DNA from: Megaustenia siamemsis
Lineage: Eukaryota; Mollusca; Gastropoda; Stylommatophora; Ariophantidae
Length of the DNA: 64,000 nt
Direction of reading: 5' to 3'
Assembly: GCA_032433765.1 (NCBI GenBank)
Contig: JAVIAB010000041.1
Coordinates: 80,330,928-80,394,927, forward strand
Shown here: one piece after another, positions 61,901 to 64,000 of the stretch
How the letters are laid out: the number at the start of each line of letters is the position of its first letter
How positions within the stretch are numbered: position 1 is the first letter of the stretch
Position numbers and translations under genes: made by a program
Notes under the pieces: generated by a model
The model's input: only the letters and a program-made list of their open reading frames with translations
Told to the model about the DNA's origin: nothing
Databases searched by the model: none

Positions 61901-64000
61901 TACGCTCCACCCTCATGTATGTTACTTCGTGAACCCTTCCTTGTCTACACTCCACCCTCATGTATGTTACTTCGTGAACCCTTCCTTGTCTACGCTCCAC
62001 CCTCATGTATGTTACTTCGTGAACCCTTCCTTGTCTACGCTCCACCCTCATGTATGTTACTTCGTGAACCCTTCCTTGTCTACGCTCCACCCTCATGTAT
62101 GTTACTTCGTGAACCCTTCCTTGTCTACGCTCCACCCTCATGTATGTTACTTCGTGAATCCTTCCTTGTCTACACTCCACCCTCATGTATGTTACTTCGT
62201 GAACCCTTCCTTGTCTACGCTCCACCCTCATGTATGTTACTTCGTGAACCCTTCCTTGTCTACGCTCCACCCTCATGTATGTTACTTCGTGAACCCTTCC
62301 TTGTCTACGCTCCACCCTCATGTATGTTACTTCGTGAACCCTTCCTTGTCTACGCTCCACCCTCATGTATGTTACTTCGTGAACCCTTCCTTGTCTACGC
62401 TCCACCCTCATGTATGTTACTTCGTGAACCCTTCCTTGTCTACGCTCCACCCTCATGTATGTTACTTCGTGAACCCTTCCTTGTCTACGCTCCACCCTCA
62501 TGTATGTTACTTCGTGAACCCTTCCTTGTCTACGCTCCACCCTCATGTATGTTACTTCGTGAACCCTTCCTTGTCTACGCTCCACCCTCATGTATGTTAC
62601 TTCGTGAACCCTTCCTTGTCTACGCTCCACCCTCATGTATGTTACTTCGTGAACCCTTCCTTGTCTACGCTCCACCCTCATGTATGTTACTTCGTGAATC
62701 CTTCCTTGTCTACGCTCCACCCTCATGTATGTTACTTCGTGAACCCTTCCTTGTCTACACTCCACCCTCATGTATGTTACTTCGTGAACCCTTCCTTGTC
62801 TACGCTCCACCCTCATGTATGTTACTTCGTGAACCCTTCCTTGTCTACACTCCACCCTCATGTATGTTACTTCGTGAACCCTTCCTTGTCTACGCTCCAC
62901 CCTCATGTATGTTACTTCGTGAACCCTTCCTTGTCTACACTCCACCCTCATGTATGTTACTTCGTGAACCCTTCCTTGTCTACGCTCCACCCTCATGTAT
63001 GTTACTTCGTGAACCCTTCCTTGTCTACACTCCACCCTCATGTATGTTACTTCGTGAACCCTTCCTTGTCTACGCTCCACCCTCATGTATGTTACTTCGT
63101 GAACCCTTCCTTGTCTACGCTCCACCCTCATGTATGTTACTTCGTGAACCCTTCCTTGTCTACGCTCCACCCTCATGTATGTTACTTCGTGAACCCTTCC
63201 TTGTCTACGCTCCACCCTCATGTATGTTACTTCGTGAACCCTTCCTTGTCTACACTCCACCCTCATGTATGTTACTTCGTAAACCCTTCCTTGTCTACGC
63301 TCCACCCTCATGTATGTTACTTCGTGAACCCTTCCTTGTCTACACTCCACCCTCATGTATGTTACTTCGTGAACCCTTCCTTGTCTACGCTCCACCCTCA
63401 TGTATGTTACTTCGTGAACCCTTCCTTGTCTACACTCCACCCTCATGTATGTTACTTCGTGAACCCTTCCTTGTCTACGCTCCACCCTCATGTATGTTAC
63501 TTCGTGAACCCTTCCTTGTCTACACTCCACCCTCATGTATGTTACTTCGTGAACCCTTCCTTGTCTACACTCCACCCTCATGTATGTTACTTCGTAAACC
63601 CTTCCTTGTCTACGCTCCACCCTCATGTATGTTACTTCGTGAACCCTTCCTTGTCTACACTCCACCCTCATGTATGTTACTTCGTGAACCCTTCCTTGTC
63701 TACGCTCCACCCTCATGTATGTTACTTCGTGAACCCTTCCTTGTCTACACTCCACCCTCATGTATGTTACTTCGTGAACCCTTCCTTGTCTACGCTCCAC
63801 CCTCATGTATGTTACTTCGTGAACCCTTCCTTGTCTACACTCCACCTCATGTATGTTACTTCGTGAACCCTTCCTTGTCTACGCTCCACCCTCATAATGT
63901 TACTTCGTGAACCCTTCCTTGTCTACGCTCCACCCTCATGTATTTTACTTCGTGAACCCTTCCTTGTCTACGCTCCACCCTCATGTATGTTACTTCGTGA
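58948..64000. repeat. right zone of the satellite in this window
   Basis: 44-bp cataatg units reappear at about 58948 and 63893, a gtaaccc unit occurs at about 59591, gtaaac units at about 60895, 63283 and 63593, and a one-base loss at 63845. Variant diversity is therefore higher than in the core, though lower than at the left edge. The array continues past the window end, so whether this is the approach to the right boundary cannot be told. Confidence 0.75.

Larger units (their letters stand above)
5775..64000. repeat. 45-bp satellite array, >58 kb, about 1,290 copies
   Basis: An uninterrupted head-to-tail array of a 45-bp unit that starts gctccaccctcatg and contains cttcgtgaacccttcc and ttgtctac. 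It begins at 5775 and runs off the window end. The plus strand is strongly pyrimidine-rich (unit: 16 C, 16 T, 7 A, 6 G) and I saw no inverted copy. Main variants: ctacg/ctaca (very common), gtgaac/gtaaac, gaaccc/gaatcc, cttcg/catcg, ctccac/ctttac, and 44-bp units in which catgtatg becomes cataatg. Because 45 is a multiple of three, two forward frames and one reverse frame lack stops, giving open frames thousands of codons long. These overlap on both strands and I do not treat them as genes. Confidence 0.99.

Noticed and set aside
5775..64000. CRISPR array
   Set aside because: Units abut with no unique spacers, and the rest of the window is eukaryotic in character.
5775..64000. CENP-B box in the 45-bp unit, implying a centromere
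   Set aside because: Only the initial cttcg matches. The required central A and the cggg part are missing. A centromeric role is possible but has no sequence support here.
5775..64000. Telomere-derived repeat because each unit contains aaccct
   Set aside because: A single six-base match per 45-bp unit is expected by chance and there is no tandem hexamer.

Overview
Eukaryotic, almost certainly metazoan (probably invertebrate) non-coding DNA. Three things support this: a tRNA-derived SINE flanked by an 8-bp target-site duplication, a decayed non-LTR retrotransposon (LINE) reverse-transcriptase tail, and a hammerhead-ribozyme-like motif of the kind carried by Penelope-like retroelements. There are no bacterial operons, RNA genes or intact host protein-coding genes that I can support. 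The species cannot be named from the sequence.

Layout. Positions 1-5774 are a patchwork of short tandem arrays and old transposon pieces: a 35-bp minisatellite (1-789), a 60-bp minisatellite (857-2235), a degenerate 14-bp array (2360-2714), a SINE on the minus strand (2766-3111), a 40-bp minisatellite (3337-3607), a LINE RT remnant (3691-3973), a hammerhead-like motif (4075-4109, minus), about 1.5 kb of unique sequence with one possible non-coding exon (4964-5275), and a second, unrelated 14-bp array (5622-5729). From 5775 to the end of the window (and beyond it) lies one head-to-tail satellite with a 45-bp unit, about 1,290 copies in 58 kb, interrupted only by a 100-base N gap at 38901-39000.

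The satellite has internal structure. Its main variant is a G/A transition at a CpG, which lets copies be read as a two-letter code. Reading that code shows nested higher-order repeats (about 2.1 kb = 47 units; 1.98 kb = 44 units, containing 11- and 22-unit blocks; a left-edge system marked by recurrent 44-bp units) and a collinear duplication of about 10 kb (22.2-32.3 kb against 47.8-57.8 kb, constant offset near 25,573 bp). Variant diversity is highest at the left edge and lowest at 40.9-47.8 kb. Indels pile up on both sides of the gap (about 32.7-40.8 kb), which looks like poor consensus rather than biology.

The very long open frames across the satellite on both strands (up to about 3,960 codons) arise because 45 is a multiple of 3 and the unit lacks stops in three frames. 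I do not annotate them as genes. One observation keeps the question slightly open: the commonest variants are all silent in a single forward frame.
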